From: Bradyrhizobium sp. C9 | GTDB taxonomy: Bacteria > Pseudomonadota > Alphaproteobacteria > Rhizobiales > Xanthobacteraceae | DNA: 64,000 nt | Assembly: GCF_002532045.1 (NCBI RefSeq) | Contig: NZ_NWTG01000002.1 | Location: 539,710 to 603,709, forward strand | Direction: 5' to 3' | Part shown: positions 27,662-35,689 of the stretch, in pieces | How positions within the stretch are numbered: position 1 is the stretch's first letter | How the letters are laid out: each line of letters opens with the position of its first letter | Program-made: the position numbers and the translations under genes | Notes under the pieces: model-generated | The model's input: only the letters and a program-made list of their open reading frames with translations | Database searches by the model: none | What the model was told of the DNA's origin: nothing

Positions 27662-27996
27662 GCCTTTCTTTCCCGGAGCTGTTCGAGACGTTCCGCGAGG
27701 AAGCTCCATGTCCTCCAAAACTCCGCGAGATATTCGTGTCCCTGAGCGTTGAGCGAATACACCTTGCGCGGTGGTCCCTTCTCGGACGGGACCTTCTCAA
27801 CGGCGACGAAGCCCTTCTGCTCGTTCCTGACCAACAGTGCGTAGACGGTGCCTTCGGCGATGTCGGAGAAGCCCTGCTCCCGCAAGCGTGCCGTGATCTC
27901 GTAACCGTACGCGGGCTGAACGGAGAGGATTGCGAGGACGATGCCCTCCAGCGTGCCCTTGAGCATTTCCGTCATCTGCTTGCTCACGAAGGGCAT
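27658..27996 (-). CDS. PadR-family transcriptional regulator
   Basis: This 112-residue PadR-like winged-helix repressor has its HTH at residues about 10-85 (LEGIVLAILSVQPAYGYEI, AEGTVYALLVRNEQKGFV, GPPRKVYSLNAQG), followed by a C-terminal dimerisation helix. PadR proteins sense small hydrophobic compounds and repress nearby efflux or detoxification genes. Start is uncertain: ATG 27996 has GGGGAG immediately adjacent, and ATG 27975 is the alternative. It heads a DUF1048-serine hydrolase unit, with a palindrome (28023-28032) just upstream. Confidence 0.88.
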   Translation of the reverse strand: MPFVSKQMTEMLKGTLEGIVLAILSVQPAYGYEITARLREQGFSDIAEGTVYALLVRNEQKGFVAVEKVPSEKGPPRKVYSLNAQGHEYLAEFWRTWSFLAERLEQLRERKA

Positions 27997-28022
27997 CTCC
28001 CCATACTACATAGCGTTACTAA

Positions 28023-28032
28023 CTACCGGTAG
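28023..28032. promoter_or_regulatory. palindrome upstream of padR
   Basis: CTACCGGTAG is a perfect 10-bp palindrome 27 bp upstream of the padR start, next to CATAG and TAGATAG half-site-like words. It is a candidate PadR auto-operator; its location and symmetry are the only evidence. Confidence 0.35.
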
Positions 28033-28161
28033 ATAGCACCACTGATTAGTGGCCGTCAAGCGCTATGAGGCGGCGAGAGGTAGGGGTTGTTCGGGGGGAT
28101 ACTGGTGGTGATTTCGGACCGCCCCCCGACGAGAGGAGCGCGTCATGCACCACGGCCGCTG

Positions 28162-29730
28162 CTAGACCGGATCTGAAGGCACCGACGATGGAGAGGGCAT
28201 CCGATCGCGAGCGAATAACACCAGCAGAAGCCCGACGATCGCGACGCAGGCGAGCATCGCCCATGCCTCGTTGACGCTGAGGGCGAGCGATGCCCGCTCG
28301 ACCAGAGGCCGGATAAACGCCACCGTCGCGTCATCCGGCGGACCCGGCGGGCGGTTGATCAGCAACATTGGATCGAGGCCGATCTCCTGTGCGGCATTGA
28401 GATCACCTGCCAACAGGCGTGCGCGAAAATCCTCACCATAAATTGGGCTTCGGCCATAGAGGATCGTATCGATCAAAGCGATCCCGATCGCGCCACCCAG
28501 ATTGCGCATCAGGTTGAACAATCCACTGGCGTCGGCAACTTCCGCCTCCGGCAGGGTGCCCAGCGCAATGCGTGTCGGCGGCAGCAAACAGAACATGATC
28601 GCGACGCCGCGCATGATCTGCGGCCAGAACATCTCGCCGAAATCCGCGGTGCGCGGCTGAAGGGCGCCCAATCCGAGACCGAGCGCGAACAAGGCGAAGC
28701 CTGCACCGGTCAACAACAGCGCGCCGACGCGGCTTTCGAGGATTGCCGCCAAAGGCGCTGCGATCAGCTGCGCAACTCCCGTGACCAGCATGATGGTGCC
28801 GATCTCGAAGGCATCATGGCGGCGGACGAAGCCGAGGAACACCGGCATCAGATAGGTCGATCCATACAGGCCGATACCGAGGCAAAAGCTCAGGGCGCAG
28901 CCGATCGCGAACGAACGCCGCCTGAACAGGTTCAATCGCGCGATCGGATGCGCCGCGCGGAGCGCGCGTCGGATCAGCAGCGCCATCCCGGCCATGCTCC
29001 CGATCAACAAGCTCAGGCAAAGCATCGAGGCCCAGCCGCGCTGCGGCGCTTCCTTCAGACCGATCATAAAGCTTGCGAGCGCCGCTGCGAGCAGGACCAG
29101 CGAACAAGTGTCCAGTCTGGCGAACGCGCGGAGATTCACGCTCTGCTTCGGAAGCAGCAGCGGCGTGACCGTCGCCGCGATCGTTCCCGGAATCAGGTTG
29201 ATCAGGAACAGCCACGGCCACGACCAGGTCTGTGTGATCCAGCCGCCGACAACAGGTCCAACGGTCGGCGCAAGCACGGCGACGACACCGCCGATCGTGG
29301 TGGCCACCGCATGGAGCCGCGCCGGGAACAGCGTGAACACGGCGGAGAACACCGCAGGGATCAGGACGCCGCCGGAAAATCCCTGCAGCACGCGAAACAC
29401 CAGCAGCACCGCAAAGCCGCCACTGAAGGCGCATCCGACCGAGGCGATGGTGAACACGCTCACGGCGATCGCGAACAGCCATCGGAGCGACAGCGCATGG
29501 GTGAACAATCCGGTCAGCGGGATCGCGATCACCTCCGCGATCAGGTAGGCGGTCTGGATCCAGCTCATCGCGGAAGGCGAGATCGCCAGCGCGCGCTGGA
29601 TCGTCGGCAACGAGGTCGCGACGACCTGGATGTCGAGGATCGCCATGAACATGCCGAAGCACATCAGGAGGAAACCTGCCCAGGTCGCAGCCGATGGGCT
29701 GTCGGTGCGATGCTCCGCCCAGGCGCTCAT
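28162..29730 (-). CDS. DHA2-family MFS exporter (EmrB/QacA-type)
   Basis: This 522-residue, 14-helix drug:H+ antiporter-2 permease has helix-1 MAILDIQVVATSLPTI (the LDxTIVNVALP-like motif of DHA2) and the helix 4-5 motif RVLQGFSGGVLIPAVFS. GPVVGGWI matches the antiporter motif C (GPxxGG). Its ATG overlaps the stop of the methyltransferase gene (ATGA), making it the last gene of a PKS-methyltransferase-exporter operon. It likely exports the polyketide product. The upstream frame is open to 30489, but homology begins at MSAWAEHR. Confidence 0.9.
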   Translation of the reverse strand: MSAWAEHRTDSPSAATWAGFLLMCFGMFMAILDIQVVATSLPTIQRALAISPSAMSWIQTAYLIAEVIAIPLTGLFTHALSLRWLFAIAVSVFTIASVGCAFSGGFAVLLVFRVLQGFSGGVLIPAVFSAVFTLFPARLHAVATTIGGVVAVLAPTVGPVVGGWITQTWSWPWLFLINLIPGTIAATVTPLLLPKQSVNLRAFARLDTCSLVLLAAALASFMIGLKEAPQRGWASMLCLSLLIGSMAGMALLIRRALRAAHPIARLNLFRRRSFAIGCALSFCLGIGLYGSTYLMPVFLGFVRRHDAFEIGTIMLVTGVAQLIAAPLAAILESRVGALLLTGAGFALFALGLGLGALQPRTADFGEMFWPQIMRGVAIMFCLLPPTRIALGTLPEAEVADASGLFNLMRNLGGAIGIALIDTILYGRSPIYGEDFRARLLAGDLNAAQEIGLDPMLLINRPPGPPDDATVAFIRPLVERASLALSVNEAWAMLACVAIVGLLLVLFARDRMPSPSSVPSDPV

Positions 29731-30239
29731 GGTGTGCTGACGCGCGGCCAGTCCGCAATCGAGAGCGCGCGGCTCTCGGCACGAATCCGGATCGCAAGCA
29801 CGGCGAGATTGAGCAAGGTGAAGATCAGCGCCAGCACCGGCAGATGCAGTGCGAGCGGGAGCAGCGCGATCTCCCCGACGACGACGGCATAGTTTGGATG
29901 CGGGAAATATCGGTACGGCCCGGATGCGACCAGCGGCGCACCCGGCAAGACGATGATCCGCGTGGTCCATCGCGGCCCGAGCGCAGCGAGGATCCACAGC
30001 CGCAAGCCTTGCAGCAGCAGAAAGGCCGCGAGTATAGCCAGGTTGACTTGCTGGTCGCGGCCCCAGATCCACAACGCGATCAGCCAGCCGGCGTGAAGCA
30101 GCACAATGAGCGGGTAGTGCCTCGCACCGACCTCGATCGCGCCATGCGCCAGCAGCCGCTCCGTGTTGCGGCGTGACAACACGAGCTCGCCAAGACGCTG
30201 CAGCGTGACCAGCGCCAGGATGATCGAAGCGAGGCTCAT
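29727..30239 (-). CDS. isoprenylcysteine carboxyl methyltransferase-family methyltransferase
   Basis: This 170-residue, four- to five-helix membrane methyltransferase of the ICMT family has the SAM-binding C-terminal signature GPYRYFPHPNYAVVVGEI, with RAESRAL as the closing helix. In bacteria, proteins of this type paired with type III polyketide synthases (B. subtilis BpsB/YpbQ, Streptomyces SrsB) methylate alkylpyrones or alkylresorcinols. It overlaps the PKS stop by ATGA, and its own stop overlaps the exporter start by ATGA, so all three are translationally coupled. Confidence 0.87.
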   Translation of the reverse strand: MSLASIILALVTLQRLGELVLSRRNTERLLAHGAIEVGARHYPLIVLLHAGWLIALWIWGRDQQVNLAILAAFLLLQGLRLWILAALGPRWTTRIIVLPGAPLVASGPYRYFPHPNYAVVVGEIALLPLALHLPVLALIFTLLNLAVLAIRIRAESRALSIADWPRVSTP

Positions 30240-31297
30240 GCCGCGTGCCTGAGCGCAACGCAGCTGAGCGTGAAGCCGGGCCCAAGCGCCGTGAGTAGCG
30301 AGCGCGGAGGCAAGCCCTTGGCGCGGGCGCGTTCGAGGACAAACAGGGCCGTCGGGGCCGACATGTTGCCGCACGCCGCGATGACGTCGCGTTCGTGATC
30401 AAGCGTGCCCTGGTCGAGCGCGAGCGCCCGCTCCAGCGCGGCGATGACCTTGGCGCCGCCAGGATGGCAGAGAAAGCGATCGATATCACCGGCCGTCAGC
30501 TCCATCCGAGCCAAGATTTCGGCAACGGCCGGGCCAACATGGTCGCGAACGAAATCCGGAATGGTGCGCTGGAAGACGACACCGAATCCTTCCGGATCAA
30601 CCGTCCAGCCCATGATACCGAGCGTATCCGGCCACAGCTTTTCGCCGGCCACCTCGATCCGCGTCGCACCGCCGTCACCGGCGCGCAGCACGATCGCAGC
30701 GGCGCCATCGCCGAACAGGCTGGCCGCGACGATATTCGCCTTGGTGAGCTCATCGTGGCGAACCGCGAGCGTGCAGAGCTCGAGCGCGACCAGCAGCACA
30801 TTCGCACCCGGCTGCGCCCGCGCCAGTCGCGCCGCGATCGACAGACCCGACACGCCGCCCGCGCAGCCGAGGCCGAACACAGGCACGCGCGACACATCGG
30901 TCCGCAAGCCGAGCTGGCCGGCGACGCGCGCCTCCAGCGTCGGCGTGGCGATACCTGTCGAGCACACCGTGACCACGACGTCGATGTCGCTGCCGGTCAA
31001 ATCCGCACGCGCAATCGCCTTGCGGGCGACATCGACGTACAGCGCCTCCGCGCCTTCCAGGAACGCCTGCGTCCGCTCCGGCCAGCCGCGCCGTTCGAGA
31101 TACCATTCGATCGGCTTCACGCCATAGCGATGCTGAATGCCGGTGTTGGCGAACAGACTGGAGAGCGTCTCGAATTCGGGATAGCGGTCGGCGAGAAGGT
31201 TGCGCGCCGCCTGCAGGATTTGTCCCTGATGGAATAGATGCGGTGGAACCGCCGTCGCCATGGAAACAAGCGCGGCCGTCTGCTTGGTCTCGATCAT
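30236..31297 (-). CDS. type III polyketide synthase (chalcone/stilbene synthase family)
   Basis: This 353-residue type III PKS condenses an acyl-CoA starter with malonyl-CoA units. The catalytic triad is fully conserved: Cys145 in GLGCAGG, His278 in CHPGG, and Asn311 in CGNMSAP. The length and the GLGCAGG context fit bacterial alkylresorcinol/alkylpyrone synthases (BpsA/ArsB/SrsA-like) more than plant chalcone synthase. ATG 31297 has GGAG about 6 nt upstream. It heads a coupled operon with an ICMT-family methyltransferase and a DHA2 exporter. A TATAGT-like -10 lies upstream (complement of 31383-31388). Confidence 0.92.
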   Translation of the reverse strand: MIETKQTAALVSMATAVPPHLFHQGQILQAARNLLADRYPEFETLSSLFANTGIQHRYGVKPIEWYLERRGWPERTQAFLEGAEALYVDVARKAIARADLTGSDIDVVVTVCSTGIATPTLEARVAGQLGLRTDVSRVPVFGLGCAGGVSGLSIAARLARAQPGANVLLVALELCTLAVRHDELTKANIVAASLFGDGAAAIVLRAGDGGATRIEVAGEKLWPDTLGIMGWTVDPEGFGVVFQRTIPDFVRDHVGPAVAEILARMELTAGDIDRFLCHPGGAKVIAALERALALDQGTLDHERDVIAACGNMSAPTALFVLERARAKGLPPRSLLTALGPGFTLSCVALRHAA

Positions 31298-31439
31298 CGT
31301 GGCTCCCGTTCCCCCGGTTGTGGAACCACGCGACCTGCAAAATATTTCAGACGCCCGCGAGATAGAGGGGGGCGCCGCATTCACTATAAATTGACCCCGG
31401 CAGCGCCAGGCCTCCGGCGCTATCCGCGCCGTTCGCAGA

Positions 31440-33068
31440 TCAGGAAGCGGCAGTGTCCGGCTTGCGCAGCAGGTTCTTCACGAAGCCAAGCGGCACCGGC
31501 GACAGCGGACCTTGCGGCGCGCGCGTGATCAGGGCGACCAGGAACAGCGCCAGGATCGCGATCCAAAAGCACAGCCAGAAGCCGTCAATGTAGGCGAGCG
31601 TGTTGGCCTCGCGCTGCACCAGGGCCGCGAGCGTACCGATGGCGCGTCCCGCCGCCGCCCCGATGCCGTGGCCGGAAAATTCACCCGCCAATCGCTTCAG
31701 CAGGTTCACGACGTCGACATCGCCGCCCTGGACGTGCTGGCCGAGATAATTCGAATGGATCTGCTCGCGGACGCGCAGCCAGGTGCCCATCAGGGCGATG
31801 CCGATCTCGGCGCCGCCGAGCCGCATGATCTGGATATAGGCCGCGAATGCCGTCGCTCGCGACGGATCGGAATTGGACAGCGCCATGATGATGATCGGCA
31901 GCAGCGTCAGCGCCTGACCGACCGACGTGAGCAGGACGATGCCGACGAAGTCCTCGCGGGCCCAGACATGGCTCAGCTGCGTGCCCCAGAGATTGGCGGC
32001 CGCGAATGCCGAGAACCCGAGCACCACGACGATGCGTGGATCGAGGTGACGCAGCAGGACAATCGAGATCGGCACCAGCACGAACATCGGCAGCGCGCCG
32101 TAGATAAACAGCAGCGCCCCCGACTGCTCCGGCCGCAGCGCGCCGACTGTGCCGAGGAAATTCGGCACCAGCGACGAATTCGACAGGCTGGTCAGCGTGT
32201 ACAAAAGGATGACGATCAGCGAGAGCCCGATATTGCGCGAGAACAGCACGTTGAAATGCGCCCACGGCCGGCGCGCGACCGTCTCGTTGATCATGAAGGC
32301 GATGATCAACAGCCCGCCCCCGATCAAGAGCGCCATCACGGTGCCGGACGACAGCCAGTCCAGCCGGTTGCCCTGATCGAGGCCGGCATAGACCATCCCC
32401 AGGCCGGCGCCGAGCAGCAGCATGCCGCCCCAATCGGCATGGTGCAGCAGGTCGCGATTGACCGGCTCGTTCGGCGTGCCGAGATACACCATCAATCCCA
32501 TCAGCGGCGCGACCACCACACCCTGCCAATACAACCACTGCCAGCCGAGGTGCTCGACATAGAATCCGACCAGCGAGCTCGATGAATCCAGCGCGAAGCC
32601 GACGCGGATCGAATACATCGCGATCGCGGGCAGCCACCAGCGGATCGGCAGATTGCGCAGGATGATCATCAGCGTCGCCGGCACGAAGGCGCCGAGCAGC
32701 ATGCCGTGGGCGATACTGAGCACGATCAGCGTCGTGTAGTCGTGCACGAACGGGATGGTCAGCGAGACCCCGGCATAGACCAGGCTCGGAATCCCGAGCA
32801 CGCGGCGCAGGCCGAACGCGGTGGCGAGCCAGGCCACCGCGGGCGCGATGAAGATCTGCGAGCCGATCGCCGCGGTCGAGAGCCAGGCGCCCTCGTCGAA
32901 GGTGAGCGAGAACGCGCCGCGCAGGTCGGGCAGGCCGACCGAGGTCAGGCGGCTGTCGAAATTCGCCAGGAACGCGCCGAGCAGCACGGCGACGACGGCA
33001 AACACCGGATAGCGTGCGACGTCGCCGCGCGAAACGGGACCGCTGTTGCGGTCGTCATTTTCCGCCAT
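31440..33068 (-). CDS. DHA2-family MFS pump (EmrB-like)
   Basis: This 542-residue, 14-helix DHA2 permease starts with DSRLTSVGLPDLRGAFSL at helix 1, where the usual LDxTIVNVALP is diverged, and has AHGMLLGAFVPATLM at helix 4-5. The C-terminal periplasmic segment before the last helix (EQIHSNYLGQHVQGG) is typical of EmrB-like proteins. It overlaps the HlyD/EmrA gene by 14 bp, so both make an EmrAB-type efflux pump spanning the envelope with an outer-membrane factor encoded elsewhere. It ends 142 bp before the PKS gene on the same strand, so joint transcription with it is possible. Confidence 0.9.
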   Translation of the reverse strand: MAENDDRNSGPVSRGDVARYPVFAVVAVLLGAFLANFDSRLTSVGLPDLRGAFSLTFDEGAWLSTAAIGSQIFIAPAVAWLATAFGLRRVLGIPSLVYAGVSLTIPFVHDYTTLIVLSIAHGMLLGAFVPATLMIILRNLPIRWWLPAIAMYSIRVGFALDSSSSLVGFYVEHLGWQWLYWQGVVVAPLMGLMVYLGTPNEPVNRDLLHHADWGGMLLLGAGLGMVYAGLDQGNRLDWLSSGTVMALLIGGGLLIIAFMINETVARRPWAHFNVLFSRNIGLSLIVILLYTLTSLSNSSLVPNFLGTVGALRPEQSGALLFIYGALPMFVLVPISIVLLRHLDPRIVVVLGFSAFAAANLWGTQLSHVWAREDFVGIVLLTSVGQALTLLPIIIMALSNSDPSRATAFAAYIQIMRLGGAEIGIALMGTWLRVREQIHSNYLGQHVQGGDVDVVNLLKRLAGEFSGHGIGAAAGRAIGTLAALVQREANTLAYIDGFWLCFWIAILALFLVALITRAPQGPLSPVPLGFVKNLLRKPDTAAS

Positions 33069-34206
33069 TGGCGACCGCCTCGCCGGTGTTGATCCGCGTC
33101 ACCACCGACATGCCCGGCAGCAGGCGCGCGAGCAACGGCTGGCCCTTGTCGAACTGGATGCGCACCGGGATACGCTGCACCACCTTGGTGAAATTGCCGG
33201 TGGCGTTGTCGGGCGGCAGCAGCGCGAATTGCGATCCGCTTGCCGGCGCGATGCGCTCGACGACGCCGCGCAACTTCTGACCGGAGAATGTGTCCACGGT
33301 GATCTCGACCGGCTGGCCCGGCCTGACGTTGGTCAGCTGGGTTTCCTTGTAGTTGGCGATCACATAGACGTTCGGCAGCGGCACGACGTTGATCAGATTG
33401 GTGCCGATGTTGACGTAATCGCCCGGCTGCACCTGGCGCTCGCCGGTGACGCCGTCGAACGGCGCGACGATCTTCGTGTATCCCAGCTTGAGCCTGGCCG
33501 ATGCCAGCAGCGCCTTGGCGGCGTCGAGATCGGCGGCACGTTGCTTCTTGGTGCCTTGCAGGACCTCGAGCTGATGGCGCTGCGCGGCGATCACGGCGCG
33601 GCTGGCCTGCACGTCGGCCTCCGACTTGGCATAGGATGCGGTCGCCTGCTCGAGCCGCTGCCGTGTGCCGGCGTCGGTTTGCGACAGCGACTGCTGACGC
33701 TCCTGCTCCTGGCGCGCCAGGGTCTGCTGCGCCTCTGCAGACAGCCGCGAGGCCTCGGCCTGTGCGATGGTCGCATATTGCAGCTCGACCTGGTTGTTGA
33801 GGTTATCGAGCGCTGCCTGCGCGCCGACCACACCTGCCTCGGCTTGCGCGACCTGCGCCTGATAGTCGGCAGGATCGATCTGCACGAGGAGATCGCCGGC
33901 TTTGACGCGCTGAAAATCGGAGACGGCGACCGTGAGCACTTCGCCGGACACGCGGCTACTGAGCTGGGTCAACTCGGCGCGCACATAGGCATCATTGGTG
34001 GTCTGGATCGTGGCGCTACCGACCCAGGCGTCCCAATGCGTGGTCGCCACCGCGACGAACACGAGCGCGGCCAGCACCGCAAACAACGGAATGGCAAAGC
34101 GGCTCCAGAAGCTGCTCGCCGCAGGCTGCGGCTTGGCTGGTGCTGTTACCGCTGCGGGCGCGGTCTGGCTGACCTGTGACGGACCGTCTTGAACCTGCTC
34201 TGCCAC
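33055..34206 (-). CDS. HlyD/EmrA-family membrane fusion protein
   Basis: This 383-residue periplasmic adaptor subunit has a short cytoplasmic N-terminus, one membrane helix (about 38-57, FAIPLFAVLAALVFVAVAT), and a lipoyl/biotinyl half (TTNDAYVRAELTQLSSRVSGEV). A long alpha-helical hairpin rich in Gln/Ala (about 105-210) and the second half AKLKLGYTKI-like PFDGVTGERQVQPGDYV follow. The start is GTG 34206, supported by GGGAG 6 nt upstream. It pairs with the overlapping DHA2 permease to form a drug-efflux-type pump. Confidence 0.9.
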   Translation of the reverse strand: MAEQVQDGPSQVSQTAPAAVTAPAKPQPAASSFWSRFAIPLFAVLAALVFVAVATTHWDAWVGSATIQTTNDAYVRAELTQLSSRVSGEVLTVAVSDFQRVKAGDLLVQIDPADYQAQVAQAEAGVVGAQAALDNLNNQVELQYATIAQAEASRLSAEAQQTLARQEQERQQSLSQTDAGTRQRLEQATASYAKSEADVQASRAVIAAQRHQLEVLQGTKKQRAADLDAAKALLASARLKLGYTKIVAPFDGVTGERQVQPGDYVNIGTNLINVVPLPNVYVIANYKETQLTNVRPGQPVEITVDTFSGQKLRGVVERIAPASGSQFALLPPDNATGNFTKVVQRIPVRIQFDKGQPLLARLLPGMSVVTRINTGEAVANGGK

Positions 34207-34272
34207 ACCACACTCCCGTCACTCACACCCGGAACGCCAGACAACCTGCCGGCACATGATGACGATCATGGC

Positions 34273-35058
34273 TCAGACGGTCTTCTCCGGCCACCGGCAA
34301 AGATCATTGATCAGACATACGTCGCAACGCGGACCGCGGGCGAGGCAGGTATAGCGGCCATGCAGGATCAGCCAGTGATGGGCGTGCAGCATGAACTCGG
34401 CCGGGATCACCTTCTCCAGTCCCAGCTCGACCTCGAGCGGCGTCTTGCCGGGCGCGAGACCGGTGCGGTTGCCGACGCGAAACACGTGGGTGTCGACCGC
34501 CATCGTATGTTCGCCGAACGCCATGTTGAGCACGACATTCGCGGTCTTGCGGCCGGCGCCGGGCAATGATTCGATTTCGGCACGGGTGCGCGGAACCTCG
34601 CTGCCGAAATCGGCGATCAGCTTCTCGGACAGCGCGATGACGTTCTTCGCCTTGTTGCGATAGAGCCCGATGGTCTTGATGTAGTCGCGCACTCTGTCTT
34701 CGCCGAGCTCGAGCATCTTCTCCGGCGTGTCGGCGATCGCAAACAGCGCGCGCGTCGCCTTGTTGACGCCGGCGTCGGTTGCCTGCGCCGACAACACCAC
34801 GGCCACCAACAGCGTGTAGGGATTGAGGTGCTCGAGCTCACCCTTCGGCTCGGGATTGGCTTTGCGGAACCGGTCGAAGGCCTCAAAGACCTCCGCCGCC
34901 GTCCACGGTTTTGGCTTTGCAACCTTCTTGGCGGCCTTGGTCGCAGGCTTCTTCGCCACGCCTTTGGGCAGCGGCTTTGCTGCTTTAGCGGCTTTCTTCT
35001 TCGGCGCGGACCGAACGCTTGAGGTGCCGGCGCGTTGAGAGCGGATGATTTTGGCCAT
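34273..35058 (-). CDS. nth: endonuclease III
   Basis: This base-excision-repair DNA glycosylase/AP lyase acts on oxidised pyrimidines. It is 261 residues from ATG 35058, longer than the 211 of E. coli because of a Lys/Ala/Pro-rich N-terminal extension (residues about 1-47). The HhH motif LPGAGRKTANVV supplies the catalytic Lys, VDTHVFRVGNR the catalytic Asp, and the C-terminal Cys pattern C-x6-C-x2-C-x5-C binds [4Fe-4S]. No clear ribosome site is present at 35058; ATG 35082 is an alternative that would overlap the divergent DUF2244 gene. Confidence 0.95.
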   Translation of the reverse strand: MAKIIRSQRAGTSSVRSAPKKKAAKAAKPLPKGVAKKPATKAAKKVAKPKPWTAAEVFEAFDRFRKANPEPKGELEHLNPYTLLVAVVLSAQATDAGVNKATRALFAIADTPEKMLELGEDRVRDYIKTIGLYRNKAKNVIALSEKLIADFGSEVPRTRAEIESLPGAGRKTANVVLNMAFGEHTMAVDTHVFRVGNRTGLAPGKTPLEVELGLEKVIPAEFMLHAHHWLILHGRYTCLARGPRCDVCLINDLCRWPEKTV

Positions 35059-35080
35059 GAACGGGATATACTGATACGTC

Positions 35081-35653
35081 ATGATCGCAGGCAACGACTT
35101 TGATCCGGGCGAAGACCCCAGGGAAGACCTCGAGGCCGATGACCTCGACGTCGATGCGCCCGAGGCGGAGCCGAAACTGTTCTCGGCACTGCTGACGCCG
35201 CATCGCTCGCTGAATCGCACCGGCTTTATCGTACTGATGTCGTTCGTCACCGTGGTCAGCTTCGTCGCCGGCGCGGTGTTCTGGTGGCTGGGCGCCTGGC
35301 CGATCTTCGGTTTCTTCGGCCTCGACGTGCTGGTGATCTACTGGGCGTTCAAGGTCAATTTCCGCACCGCCAAGGCGAGCGAGGAGATCACCGTCACACC
35401 GTCGGAACTGCGGGTGCGCCGGATCAGTCACCGCGGCCATGTGGCCGAATGGGTGCTCAACCCGCTCTGGGTGCGGTTCGAGCAGATCTCGCATGAGGAG
35501 TTCGGCATCGAGCGGCTTTACCTGGTGTCGCGGGGCCGCCGGGTCAGCGTCGGCAGTTTCCTGAGTCCGGACGAAAAAGCCAGTTTTTCCAAGGCTTTGA
35601 CTGTGGCGTTGAACACCGCGAAACGCGGTCCGACTTACAATCCCGTTCACTAG
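35081..35653 (+). CDS. DUF2244 membrane protein
   Basis: This 190-residue protein of the alphaproteobacterial DUF2244 family has an acidic N-terminus (1-32) and two adjacent membrane helices (about 46-66 and 71-88: FIVLMSFVTVVSFVAGAVF, WLGAWPIFGFFGLDVLVIYW). A soluble C-terminal domain with WVRFEQISHEEFGIERLYLVSRGRRV follows. Function is unknown. Its start is only 22 bp from that of the divergent nth gene, so each promoter must lie within the other's coding sequence. Confidence 0.85.
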   Translation: MIAGNDFDPGEDPREDLEADDLDVDAPEAEPKLFSALLTPHRSLNRTGFIVLMSFVTVVSFVAGAVFWWLGAWPIFGFFGLDVLVIYWAFKVNFRTAKASEEITVTPSELRVRRISHRGHVAEWVLNPLWVRFEQISHEEFGIERLYLVSRGRRVSVGSFLSPDEKASFSKALTVALNTAKRGPTYNPVH

Positions 35654-35689
35654 GCCAGCTTGTCAGAAATCGGGTGGTTTGGACGCGCC

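Noticed and set aside
28162..30489. 775-residue single protein spanning the DHA2 exporter and upstream sequence
   Set aside because: The part before MSAWAEHR is the shadow of the methyltransferase and PKS genes in another frame. The exporter starts at 29730 with an ATGA overlap.
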